Source: Bacillota bacterium (lineage in GTDB: Bacteria; Bacillota; Clostridia; Lachnospirales; Bianqueaceae). Taken from it: a stretch of DNA of 64,000 nucleotides. The position numbers were made by a program, and so were the translations under genes. Where the stretch lies: NCBI GenBank assembly GCA_017442535.1, contig JAFRZL010000015.1, forward strand, positions 62,001-126,000, written 5' to 3'. Positions 34,233-42,733 of this stretch are shown here, piece after piece. Below the pieces are notes generated by a model, which worked only from the letters and a program-made list of their open reading frames with translations, was not told where the DNA came from and made no database searches. Every line of letters begins with the position of its first letter. Within the stretch, counting starts at the first letter, position 1.

Positions 34233-34835
34233 ATGTCAAAATTGTCTGACGGACTGAAGCGCGGTATTATCACCGAAAATCCGACCTTTGTCCAGGTACT
34301 TGGTATGTGCCCGACGCTCGCGACGACGACCGCGGCGATCAATGGACTCGGTATGGGCTTGTCGGTTACCGTTGTACTGATGTGTTCCAACCTTGTGATT
34401 TCCCTTCTGCGTAATGTGATTCCCAACAAGATCCGTATTCCCGCATTCATCGTGATTATCGCGACCTTTGTTACGGTAGTGGATCTGTTCCTGCAGGCTT
34501 TCTTCTATGATTCCCTGTATAAATCACTGGGACTTTTCATTCCGCTGATCGTGGTTAACTGCATTATTCTGGCACGTGCCGAAGCGTTCGCCTCCAAGAA
34601 CGATCCGGTTTCATCGCTCTTCGACGGACTTGGCATGGGCCTCGGATTTACCGTTGCGCTGACGCTTCTCGGATCCGTCCGTGAGATCCTCGGCGCCGGC
34701 ACTATCTTCGGCCTCCAGATCATCCCGTCCGCGATTACACCTGCGGTCATCATGATCATGGCGCCGGGCGGCTTTATCGTTCTGGGAATCCTGCTCGCGG
34801 TTTTCAACCATATCCGAGCCAGAAAGGAGCTGTAA
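34233..34835 (+). CDS. rnfE: Rnf complex subunit E (membrane)
   Basis: A 200-residue membrane subunit with six predicted helices, homologous to NqrD. The conserved NPTFVQVLGMCPTLA near the N terminus includes the membrane-embedded Cys that, in relatives, helps hold an iron centre between subunits A and E. It starts 2 bases after rnfG and ends 3 bases before rnfA. The open frame on the other strand is a shadow. Confidence 0.95.
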   Translation: MSKLSDGLKRGIITENPTFVQVLGMCPTLATTTAAINGLGMGLSVTVVLMCSNLVISLLRNVIPNKIRIPAFIVIIATFVTVVDLFLQAFFYDSLYKSLGLFIPLIVVNCIILARAEAFASKNDPVSSLFDGLGMGLGFTVALTLLGSVREILGAGTIFGLQIIPSAITPAVIMIMAPGGFIVLGILLAVFNHIRARKEL

Positions 34836-34838
34836 TCC

Positions 34839-35414
34839 ATGCCTAAATTATTAATCATTCTTATCAGTTCTATTCTGGTCAACAACTTCGTGATGTCACG
34901 GTTCCTCGGCATTTGTCCGTTCCTGGGCGTCTCCAAGAAAACCGATACGGCGCTTGGAATGGGCCTTGCCGTTATCTTCGTCATCACCGTTTCATCCGCC
35001 TTTACCTATCTGGTCTATCAGTTCCTGCTGGTTCCGCTTCATGTAGAATATCTTTACAATATCGCGTTCATCCTGGTGATCGCATCCCTGGTACAGATGC
35101 TTGAAATGGTGCTGCAGAAGGTCAGCCCTACGCTGTATTCCGCGCTTGGTGTCTATCTGCCCCTGATTACGACCAACTGCGCCGTGCTGGGCGTTGCGGT
35201 TCTGAACATGCAGGAAGGGTATAATCTGCTCGAGTCCGTTGTCAACGGATTTGCAGCGGCGGTCGGCTTTACGCTGGGTATTACGCTTTTTGCCGGCGTG
35301 CGCGAGCGTATCGAGCATAACCGCATTCTCTCCGCCTTTGAAGGCTTCCCGATCGCGATGATTGCTGCCGGGCTGATGGCAATCGCGTTCTTCGGCTTCA
35401 AGGGCCTGATCTAA
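34839..35414 (+). CDS. rnfA: Rnf complex subunit A (membrane)
   Basis: A 191-residue membrane subunit with six predicted helices, homologous to NqrE and related to rnfE by ancient duplication with inverted topology. VNNFVMSRFLGICPFLG and TTNCAVLGVA carry the two conserved Cys positions. Spacing to rnfE is 3 bases and to rnfB 12 bases. Confidence 0.95.
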   Translation: MPKLLIILISSILVNNFVMSRFLGICPFLGVSKKTDTALGMGLAVIFVITVSSAFTYLVYQFLLVPLHVEYLYNIAFILVIASLVQMLEMVLQKVSPTLYSALGVYLPLITTNCAVLGVAVLNMQEGYNLLESVVNGFAAAVGFTLGITLFAGVRERIEHNRILSAFEGFPIAMIAAGLMAIAFFGFKGLI

Positions 35415-35426
35415 GGAGGTGGCAGC

Positions 35427-36227
35427 ATGTTAATTGAAATTCTGACACCTTTTCTGCTGCTGGCGGGTCTGGGAATCGTTTTCGGCCTCTGCATCGGCGT
35501 AGTGGCCAAGAAATTCGAAGTGCCTCAGGATCCTAAGTTCCCATTGGTCCGTGATGTTCTTCCCGGCGCCAACTGCGGCGGATGCGGCTATGCAGGCTGT
35601 GATGCTTTTGCAAAAGCCGTCATCAGCGGTGAAGCTTCTCTTAGCGGCTGCGTTGTCGGTGGAGAAGCCGTCGCGCACAAAGTCGCCGAGATCCTTGGAG
35701 TAGAAGAAGGGCATTTCGAGAAAAAAGTCGCTTATGTCCAGTGTTCCGGTGACACTTCCCATGCCCATGACAAAATGCGTTACGACGGTGTTAAGCATTG
35801 TCTGGAAGCCTCCATGGTCCCGGGCGCGGGTCCCAAGTCCTGCCCTTACGGCTGTGTGGGCTTCGGAACCTGTGTTTCCGCCTGTAAGTTCGGTGCGATC
35901 CATGTTGAGAACCGTCTGGCCGTTGTGGATGAATCCAAATGTGTCGGCTGCGGCGCCTGCGTGAATGTCTGTCCCAAGAATATTATCCGACTGGTACCCA
36001 AGCGTCAGACTGTCCGCGTACAGTGCTCCGGCCAGGACCGCGGTAAAGATGTACGTCTTGTCTGCGAAGCCGGATGCCTTGGCTGCACGCTCTGCGTCCG
36101 CACCTGTGAAGCCGGCGCAATCAAGATGGAAGGCAATGTTGCCCGTATCGATCCCGCCAAATGCGTGCTCTGCGGCAAATGCGTGGCCAAATGCCCGGCC
36201 AAAGTCATTCATATCATCGAGAACTGA
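35427..36227 (+). CDS. rnfB: Rnf complex subunit B (ferredoxin-binding, multi Fe-S)
   Basis: A 266-residue subunit that takes electrons from ferredoxin. An N-terminal membrane helix is followed by a CGGCGYAGC...C cluster motif near residue 50, and then several ferredoxin-like motifs (CVSAC, CVGCGACVNVCP, CLGCTLCVRTC, CVLCGKCVAKCP) in the C-terminal half. It is the last gene of the rnf operon, with a strong terminator 20 bases after the stop. ATG 35427 has AAGGAGG at 6 bases. Confidence 0.95.
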   Translation: MLIEILTPFLLLAGLGIVFGLCIGVVAKKFEVPQDPKFPLVRDVLPGANCGGCGYAGCDAFAKAVISGEASLSGCVVGGEAVAHKVAEILGVEEGHFEKKVAYVQCSGDTSHAHDKMRYDGVKHCLEASMVPGAGPKSCPYGCVGFGTCVSACKFGAIHVENRLAVVDESKCVGCGACVNVCPKNIIRLVPKRQTVRVQCSGQDRGKDVRLVCEAGCLGCTLCVRTCEAGAIKMEGNVARIDPAKCVLCGKCVAKCPAKVIHIIEN

Positions 36228-36245
36228 TTACAGTTATTTATCCCC

Positions 36246-36275
36246 AAAACGCCCCGTCAGTACGGGGCGTTTTTC
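36246..36275 (+). terminator. Intrinsic terminator of the rnf operon
   Basis: A perfect 12-bp stem (36246-36257 with 36262-36273) with loop CAGT, followed by T residues. The A-rich left side could also stop minus-strand transcripts. Confidence 0.92.
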
Positions 36276-36321
36276 AATGACGCTCAGCGAACTTTTCACT
36301 GAATTTTTCTTTGAAAAAGAA

Positions 36322-36350
36322 TTCCCAATCGGGCGATTCTGTGATATAAT
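36322..36350 (+). promoter_or_regulatory. Promoter of the radC-mre operon
   Basis: TGA followed by TATAAT (36345-36350) forms an extended -10; TTCCCA (36322-36327) is a weak -35 at 17-base spacing. The radC start is 92 bases downstream, leaving a leader in which I see no clear structure. Confidence 0.6.
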
Positions 36351-36441
36351 GAATTAGTATCGGCTGATAAAAAACAGATAATAAGCCCGATACATCTGAT
36401 CAAATATCCCGTGGCCGTCTTTCCCGGAAACAGGAGGAAAG

Positions 36442-37206
36442 ATGTTGCTGCAATTAAGTTCGGAAGATTTTACGCCCGATCAGTCCGGGGGAAGGAATGG
36501 CGAACGTCCCGCATTTACGATGAAGGATCTGCCGCCTGCCGAGAGGCCCTATGAACGCCTGTGGGAGAAGGGAGCCGATGCCCTCTCCGACGCGGAACTC
36601 TTGGCGATCATCCTGCGTTCCGGCCGTTCCGGAGAGAGTTCCATCCAGATGGCGCAGCGTCTGCTGTATGAAAGCCCCGGTTCAGAGACCGGCGGTAATC
36701 TGCGGATTATTTTCACACGTTCACCTCAGGAACTCGCTCAGATCGACGGGATCGGACGCGTTAAAGCCATCCAGATTGCCGCGGTGAGGGAGCTTGCATC
36801 CAGACTTGCTTCGGAGCGTTTGCCCGATTCGTTCCGGGCACTCGACCCGTCCGCGGTCGCTGATCATTACTATTCCAGAGTCAAAGGACTTCAGAAAGAA
36901 CATGTTTTCGGCATCTGGCTGGACAACCGGCTTCGCTATCTCGGCGATTCGCTGATTTCGGTCGGAACGGTTAATCATTCGGTTTTCAGCATCCGCGATG
37001 TATTCCTGGAGGCGCTTCGGTTTAAGGCCGTTCATTTTATTTTACTGCATAACCATCCGAGCGGAGACCCCGTGCCTTCCGAGAATGATCTCGAAGCAAC
37101 CGCCAGAATCCGCCAGGCCGCCGAGCTCATTCAGATTATGTTAATTGACCATATTGTGATCGGGGACAACCGTTTTTATTCCTTCAAAGAAGACGGGCTG
37201 CTCTGA
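36442..37206 (+). CDS. radC: RadC family (JAB-domain) protein
   Basis: A 254-residue UPF0758/RadC protein. The N-terminal helix-hairpin-helix part includes IDGIGRVKAIQI, and the C-terminal JAB metalloprotease-like domain carries LLHNHPSGDPVPSENDLEAT, the HxHPSGxxxPSxxD motif. Despite the name its role in DNA repair is not established. The N terminus has about 20 residues before the core. AGGAGG precedes ATG 36442. In Clostridia radC commonly heads the mreBCD cluster, as here; the gap to mreB is 54 bases. Confidence 0.93.
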   Translation: MLLQLSSEDFTPDQSGGRNGERPAFTMKDLPPAERPYERLWEKGADALSDAELLAIILRSGRSGESSIQMAQRLLYESPGSETGGNLRIIFTRSPQELAQIDGIGRVKAIQIAAVRELASRLASERLPDSFRALDPSAVADHYYSRVKGLQKEHVFGIWLDNRLRYLGDSLISVGTVNHSVFSIRDVFLEALRFKAVHFILLHNHPSGDPVPSENDLEATARIRQAAELIQIMLIDHIVIGDNRFYSFKEDGLL

Positions 37207-37260
37207 TTTAACCCAAGGATTACGGCCGGACATCGGATCCGGCTGGAAGGAGGACCATTC

Positions 37261-38295
37261 ATGCTGCTTTCCAGAAGCCTCGCCATCGATCTTGGCTCAT
37301 CCAATACCCGTGTATATTCACGCGGCACAGGTATCGTCCTTAACGAGCCCAGCGCCGTCGCCATTCAGACCCGTACCCGCGAAGTGATCGCTGTCGGTAA
37401 CGAAGCCAAAGAAATGATTGGCAGGACGCCCAACGAGGTTTCTTCAGGCTATCCGATCCGTCATGGTACTGTTACGGATCTGCTGACGACCAAAGCCATG
37501 TTCCGCTATTTTCTCAAGCATCTTTTCCCGCGCGCGATTCCTTTTTCCCGTCCCAGGCTGCTGATCTGCATTCCCTACAGCCTGACGGATACGGAGCGCA
37601 GAGTTCTGGTGGATGTGGCAGTACAGGCCGGCTTCAGCGACAGCGGCACCCATCTGCTTGAACAGCCTGTTGCGGCGGCACTTGCATCCGAAATGGATGT
37701 TTTGTCCCCCGCAGGTAATATGGTCGTGGACATCGGAGGAGGGCTGACAGAGGTTGCGATCGTCTCCATGGGCGGCGTCGTCACCAGCCGCTCCATCCCG
37801 ATCGCGGGCGATACCATGAATGAAGAGATCGAACGTTTTGTACAGCGTGAATTCAATCTGATGATCGGCGAACACACTTCCGAGCAGATCAAGATCCGCC
37901 TTGCAAACGCCTATTTTGATCCGCATATGGAAGAAGAAAAGATGGAGATCAAAGGGCGCGACAGGGAGACCGGTTTGCCCAGGATCGTAGAAATGACGAA
38001 TTTTCAGGCTGCAATGGCGATCCGCGAATCCGTAGATGCCATTGTAGCTGCTGTCCTCAGTACACTGGAGCATACTCCGCCCGAACTATCCGCCGATATC
38101 GTTGAGAACGGTATGGTCATGTCCGGCGGGGGTTCATTGCTTCGCGGGCTGGACCGTGTATTGTATGAGAAAACCAATATCCGTGTCAAATTGGCTTCCG
38201 ACCCGATGAATGCCGTGGCCAACGGCGCGGGCATTGTGCTGGAAGATATGAAGAAATATCACAGCACACTGGTTCCGCTGAGGAATCTTTTGTAA
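37261..38295 (+). CDS. mreB: Rod-shape protein MreB (bacterial actin)
   Basis: A 344-residue actin-family ATPase that forms membrane-associated filaments guiding side-wall synthesis. The phosphate-1 loop AIDLGSSNTRVY, the phosphate-2 region MVVDIGGGLTEVA and the adenosine motif MSGGGSLLRGL are clear. AAGGAGG precedes ATG 37261. mreC follows after 12 bases. The sequence diverges from model MreB at several common positions, e.g. RGTGIVLNEPS is preserved but the surroundings vary; paralog Mbl is an alternative name. Confidence 0.93.
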   Translation: MLLSRSLAIDLGSSNTRVYSRGTGIVLNEPSAVAIQTRTREVIAVGNEAKEMIGRTPNEVSSGYPIRHGTVTDLLTTKAMFRYFLKHLFPRAIPFSRPRLLICIPYSLTDTERRVLVDVAVQAGFSDSGTHLLEQPVAAALASEMDVLSPAGNMVVDIGGGLTEVAIVSMGGVVTSRSIPIAGDTMNEEIERFVQREFNLMIGEHTSEQIKIRLANAYFDPHMEEEKMEIKGRDRETGLPRIVEMTNFQAAMAIRESVDAIVAAVLSTLEHTPPELSADIVENGMVMSGGGSLLRGLDRVLYEKTNIRVKLASDPMNAVANGAGIVLEDMKKYHSTLVPLRNLL

Positions 38296-38307
38296 AGGAG
38301 CCCCCGG

Positions 38308-39336
38308 ATGCCCAAGAACAGAAAACCATTTTACAGCTCTCTCAGAGATCTGACCCGTGTATCGCTGCGAGATCTGAAACCCATCGAGATAGAGAAGAAG
38401 AAACACCAATTCCATATGACGGTGCGGCAGAAGATCCTTTCGGTTACAGCTGCCTGTATTCTGCTGATAGTCATTACCCTCACACTCGGCAATTTTCTGG
38501 CGCCTGCAGGATCGTTCTTCAGCACGATATCACTTCCTTTCCAGCGCGCCTTTTCCGCTATCGGCAATTTCTTTGAGGAGCGCGCCACCGCCTCCAGAGA
38601 CGCCAAGGAGCTTCGTGAAGAGAACGCGTCTCTGAAACGGACGCTTGAAGCCATGCAGTATGAGAATACACTGCAGGAAGTGCGTCTGAACCGTCTGAAT
38701 GAATTGATGGCCTTGTATGAGCTGGATAATCAATATTCTGACTATCCCAAGACAGCTGCTGAAATCATCGCTGCCTCTCCGAGCAATTGGTTCAGCTCGG
38801 TTACGATCAATAAAGGCGCCGCGGACAAACTCGCCGCCTATATGCCGGTTCTCTCGGGAAGCGGCCTCTTTGGCTATATCGACACGGTTTACCAGAAGAC
38901 TTCGCGTGTCACAACGATCCTTTCGGACGGCAGCTTTGTCTATGGAGAGATCCTCCGCAGCATGGACAGAGTCTCCGTCATCGGGACCGCGGAGGGCGAA
39001 CGGGAAGGCGTCTGCGAGATCGAGTTTGCGATTGGTCAAGTCGATATCGCGGTAGGCGACGAAATCGTTACGTCAGGCATGAGTACGATATATCCGCCGG
39101 GCGTACGGATCGGTGAGGTCATCAAGATCTCCGAGAAAGGCGATGGCGTCATGGGGATCGCCACAGTCCGTCCGTTCGCGGAGATCCATGATGTCACCTG
39201 TGTACTGATCATGCAGGAAGTAAAAGCAAAGCCCGTCGACATCACGAATGTGGACGATCAGGAGGAGAGCGTATCCGAAAGCCGTGAGGAATCCGTTCCT
39301 TCCGAATCGGGCAGTGGGGAAGTGTCGCAGCCATGA
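38308..39336 (+). CDS. mreC: Rod-shape-determining protein MreC
   Basis: A 342-residue membrane-anchored protein that links MreB to the extracellular synthesis machinery. A cytoplasmic N-terminal stretch of about 45 residues precedes one membrane helix (about 46-66), a coiled coil (about 90-135, DAKELREENASLKRTLEAMQ) and the beta-barrel domain with TINKGAADKL and the late YPPGVRIGEV. An acidic, Ser-rich tail ends the protein. It overlaps mreD by 4 bases. Confidence 0.93.
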   Translation: MPKNRKPFYSSLRDLTRVSLRDLKPIEIEKKKHQFHMTVRQKILSVTAACILLIVITLTLGNFLAPAGSFFSTISLPFQRAFSAIGNFFEERATASRDAKELREENASLKRTLEAMQYENTLQEVRLNRLNELMALYELDNQYSDYPKTAAEIIAASPSNWFSSVTINKGAADKLAAYMPVLSGSGLFGYIDTVYQKTSRVTTILSDGSFVYGEILRSMDRVSVIGTAEGEREGVCEIEFAIGQVDIAVGDEIVTSGMSTIYPPGVRIGEVIKISEKGDGVMGIATVRPFAEIHDVTCVLIMQEVKAKPVDITNVDDQEESVSESREESVPSESGSGEVSQP

Positions 39337-39896
39337 GACTGAGAAGCATATCGATTTCGATACTGGCCTTCCTGCTGCTTTGCCTCGAAGCCACTGTCAT
39401 GCAACGGATCAGGCTTGCCGGAGTGGTGCCCAACCTGTCCGTCTGTGTCGTTGTCAGCGCTGCGCTTTTATACGGCAGTGCGTTCGGGCGGAGGCTTGGA
39501 CTCGCCGTCGGACTTATTCAGGACTTGCTTTTTATGCGGTTTACAGGCTTTTTCGGACTCCTGTTCTTCCTGGCCGGGCATATAGCCGGGCAGTTCAAAG
39601 ACGGCTTTGAACAGAATAATTTATTTATGGCGCTATCGATCACAGCACTTATCGATTTCGCGTTTTCCGCAGTATGCTATCTGCTGCTGCATTTTTTCCA
39701 GGGAAGGATCAATGTTATGGACTATTTCCGGGACCTGATCCTCCCTGAACTGATTTATACCATGCTTGCCGCGCTTCCGGTCTACCTTCTGGTCCGCGCT
39801 GTCGGAATCATCTCAGACAGGATCACGGAGCGCAAACGGCATAATGTGACGGAAGGCAATATGTCCGTCGATGTAAGGAGTGCACCCTATAATTGA
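39333..39896 (+). CDS. mreD: Rod-shape-determining protein MreD
   Basis: A 187-residue protein with five or six hydrophobic segments; sequence identity in this family is always low, so position between mreC and the PBP2 gene is the main support. It overlaps mreC by 4 bases and the PBP2 start by 4 bases (TTGA), indicating translational coupling on both sides. Confidence 0.88.
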   Translation: MRLRSISISILAFLLLCLEATVMQRIRLAGVVPNLSVCVVVSAALLYGSAFGRRLGLAVGLIQDLLFMRFTGFFGLLFFLAGHIAGQFKDGFEQNNLFMALSITALIDFAFSAVCYLLLHFFQGRINVMDYFRDLILPELIYTMLAALPVYLLVRAVGIISDRITERKRHNVTEGNMSVDVRSAPYN

Positions 39897-42673
39897 GAGA
39901 ATTATGGCTGAGGATTAAGGAATTCTTCTCTAACCGCGTCGTGGTGCTGGCTCTGATCTTTTCAGTGATCCTATTCGCACTCTGGAGCCACCTCTTCAGA
40001 CTGCAGGTAGTCGAGCCTCAGAAATATGCGGATATTCAGTCAGGCACTTATGTGAATACCGTCATCACCGAAGGCGTAAGGGGAGAAATATTTGACCGGT
40101 TTGGACATCCGCTCGCGAGCAACCGCTATGTATGGTCGCTTTATTATGATGCATCCACCGAGTCTAAGAACCTTAATGATATCTGCCATCATATGGCCGT
40201 CCTGCTGCAGAATCACCAGCTTCAGGCCGACCTTGATTTTGCTCTGGAATATTCGGAGGGAACAGGTGTCGTATACCGTCCCCGTTATGAAAACAGCGCG
40301 ACGCTCCGGATCCTTTTCCTGGCCGAGATTTTCAGCAAATCCAGCATCAACCTGACTTCAGCGGAAAAAAGGACGACAGCGGAAGAGGCGTACCTCTTTA
40401 TGCGGGATGAACTGTTCAAAATTCCTGCCGATCAGTATACGGTTCAGGAGATCCTTGAAATCATGCGGTTCAGGTATGCTTTCTATATCCAGCGTTTCAA
40501 GACGGAAGAGCCAATCCTGATTCTGCAGGATCTTCCGGAGGAGCTGCGTGTAAACATCTATGAGCGGCAGATGGATTATCCCGGATTTTTCTGCCGTTCG
40601 GAGGAGACCAGGTATTATCCAGGCGGCGAAGCTTTTTCACATATTCTGGGATATCTTGGCAGTATTCCCGAGGATGCTTATGAATCACAGTATAAAGCGC
40701 GCGGCTATCAGATCGATGATGTGATCGGCCGTGACGGATTGGAAGCCGTTTATGAATCATCTCTTCGCGGCAATCAGGGACGGATCGACATCACTTATAA
40801 TGAATTGACCGATGCCGAGGTCTCCCGGACAACCGTTCAGGAAGCAACGATGGGCAATCATCTGTATCTGACGATCGATGCGGATCTGCAGCGCATGGTT
40901 TATGAGCAGCTGGAACAGTCCGTCAAAGAAATGCTTGCCAAAAAAATCAACGGCAAGAAATCAGAAACCGGTTCCAGCTATACAGCCATCGACGTGCTGA
41001 TCGCCATGATCGATAACGAAACGATCCGTCCCAGACAGCTGTTTAATGCGAATTCCGAATATGCCAACCACCTGCGCAGTCTGTACGAGGCGTATTCCAG
41101 GACCAAACTCGATCAGCTGCGGGGAGCCGTTGTCAATCCCAAATTACTGCTTCGCAATTATGACGAAGACCTGATGACGATGTACAATACCTGGATCGAG
41201 ATCATGCGCGATGCCGAGGGCATACTGTCAAGAGATTATCAGAAGACCGGCGTCTTCTACGAGCAGTATAAGAACGGCGAGAAATCCGCCGCAGAGTTCC
41301 TGGAATACTGTTTCTACAGCGATTTTATCGATCTGGAACCATACGGGCTTGCGCACGAGATGGACGTGAATGTCATCTTTCCGGCCTTTATTGAAGCGGA
41401 ATTTGAAAAGCTGCAGGATAATGAAAGCTTTATGCGGCTGATGTGTGAGTGGCTGCTGCGCGACAAAGCCTTCTCGGACCATGATTTTCTGCTGATTCTC
41501 TATGATATCGGCTATTTGTCCAATGCGGACGGTTCCAGAGACCGTCTGATGCTTAACCAGGCAACACCCGAGCAGACCCTTGCCGCAAAGATCCTCGACA
41601 GTGAGATCCTTCCGACGGATATTCACTTGGATCCTTACAGTGCAAGCGCTGTAATCACTTCCGTTGAGACAGGCGAAGTCCTGGCCATCGCAAGTTATCC
41701 TTCCTACGATAATAACCGCTTTGTAAGTGACGAGGATTATTACCTCTCCGTCGTAACCAGTTCCTCATCGCCGATGATTTTCCGCGCCCTGGAAGAGGGC
41801 AGAGCGCCGGGCTCAACCTTTAAACTCTGCACATCGATCACCGCGCTTGAATATCATAAGATCGATGACAAAGAAAAAATCTATGATGACTATGAGTTTA
41901 CCAAGGTTCACAGCAACGACAATCCGGTTTGCCATAGTACGGAATCCCACGGAAGCATCAATATCGCAGAAGCCATCATGGTTTCCTGCAACTACTTCTT
42001 TTATACCATGGGCTATCGGCTCTGCGATCCGGTAGAAGACGATCAGGGCAATTTCGACTATAAGGATATCGTCGGTCTGGAACGCATGGCAGCCTTTGCC
42101 AAAGATCTGGGACTCGCGACCAAAACAGGAATCGAACTGAATGAAGCCGAACCTCAGACTTCCGTTCAGGATGCTGTCAGAAGTGCCATAGGGCAGGGCA
42201 CAAACTCCTACACGACTGCCAATATCAACCGCTACACCTGTACGATCGCCAATGACGGCGTGGTCAAAGATCTGTTTCTGGTTGCTAGAGTCACCGATTA
42301 TGCCGGACGCACGATTGAGGAAACCAGACCTCATGTGGACCATAAGGCCAATGTCTCCCAGAGTTCCTTCGATCTGGTCAAGCAGGGCATGAGGATGATG
42401 GCGAATGATAATCTGACGCTCTCCAACTTTATGGATGACAGCGGGATCATCGTCGCGGGTAAAACCGGTACCGCGCAGGAACTGAACAACCGTCCCGACC
42501 ACGCGCTTTTCACCGGCATCACCAACATAGATAATCCGGAAGTCGTGATTACCGTTACGGTGCCGTTCGGAGGCAACTCATATCATGCAGTCGACCTGTT
42601 TGCAGAACTTGCCAAAATCTACTATGATCTGGATAAGGACGAAGCGGGTTCGGAAGAATATGCCGCGAATTAA
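39893..42673 (+). CDS. mrdA: Penicillin-binding protein 2 (class B transpeptidase), long form
   Basis: A 926-residue peptidoglycan transpeptidase for side-wall growth. One membrane helix (about 16-34) is followed by the PBP dimer domain (RGEIFDRFGHPLA near 63) and the transpeptidase domain with SxxK at Ser641-Lys644 (PGSTFK), SxN at 698-700 (SCN) and KTG at 857-859. Usual PBP2 proteins have 600-720 residues. Here about 230 residues of charged, helix-rich sequence (about 350-580) lie between the LTIDADLQ segment and SASAVITSVETGEVLAI, which are normally close together. The start is TTG at 39893, with AAGGAG upstream and overlapping the mreD stop; no ATG fits as well. Confidence 0.92.
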   Translation: MRELWLRIKEFFSNRVVVLALIFSVILFALWSHLFRLQVVEPQKYADIQSGTYVNTVITEGVRGEIFDRFGHPLASNRYVWSLYYDASTESKNLNDICHHMAVLLQNHQLQADLDFALEYSEGTGVVYRPRYENSATLRILFLAEIFSKSSINLTSAEKRTTAEEAYLFMRDELFKIPADQYTVQEILEIMRFRYAFYIQRFKTEEPILILQDLPEELRVNIYERQMDYPGFFCRSEETRYYPGGEAFSHILGYLGSIPEDAYESQYKARGYQIDDVIGRDGLEAVYESSLRGNQGRIDITYNELTDAEVSRTTVQEATMGNHLYLTIDADLQRMVYEQLEQSVKEMLAKKINGKKSETGSSYTAIDVLIAMIDNETIRPRQLFNANSEYANHLRSLYEAYSRTKLDQLRGAVVNPKLLLRNYDEDLMTMYNTWIEIMRDAEGILSRDYQKTGVFYEQYKNGEKSAAEFLEYCFYSDFIDLEPYGLAHEMDVNVIFPAFIEAEFEKLQDNESFMRLMCEWLLRDKAFSDHDFLLILYDIGYLSNADGSRDRLMLNQATPEQTLAAKILDSEILPTDIHLDPYSASAVITSVETGEVLAIASYPSYDNNRFVSDEDYYLSVVTSSSSPMIFRALEEGRAPGSTFKLCTSITALEYHKIDDKEKIYDDYEFTKVHSNDNPVCHSTESHGSINIAEAIMVSCNYFFYTMGYRLCDPVEDDQGNFDYKDIVGLERMAAFAKDLGLATKTGIELNEAEPQTSVQDAVRSAIGQGTNSYTTANINRYTCTIANDGVVKDLFLVARVTDYAGRTIEETRPHVDHKANVSQSSFDLVKQGMRMMANDNLTLSNFMDDSGIIVAGKTGTAQELNNRPDHALFTGITNIDNPEVVITVTVPFGGNSYHAVDLFAELAKIYYDLDKDEAGSEEYAAN

Positions 42674-42733
42674 AAGGATTTACAGCATATTTTATAGTTT
42701 TTACTTGAAAAATCAGAAAGGAGAGGGTATACT

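Noticed and set aside
35430-36212. 260-codon open frame on the minus strand
   Set aside because: Antisense to rnfB, where repeated Cys codons read as Ala/Thr-rich sequence in reverse.
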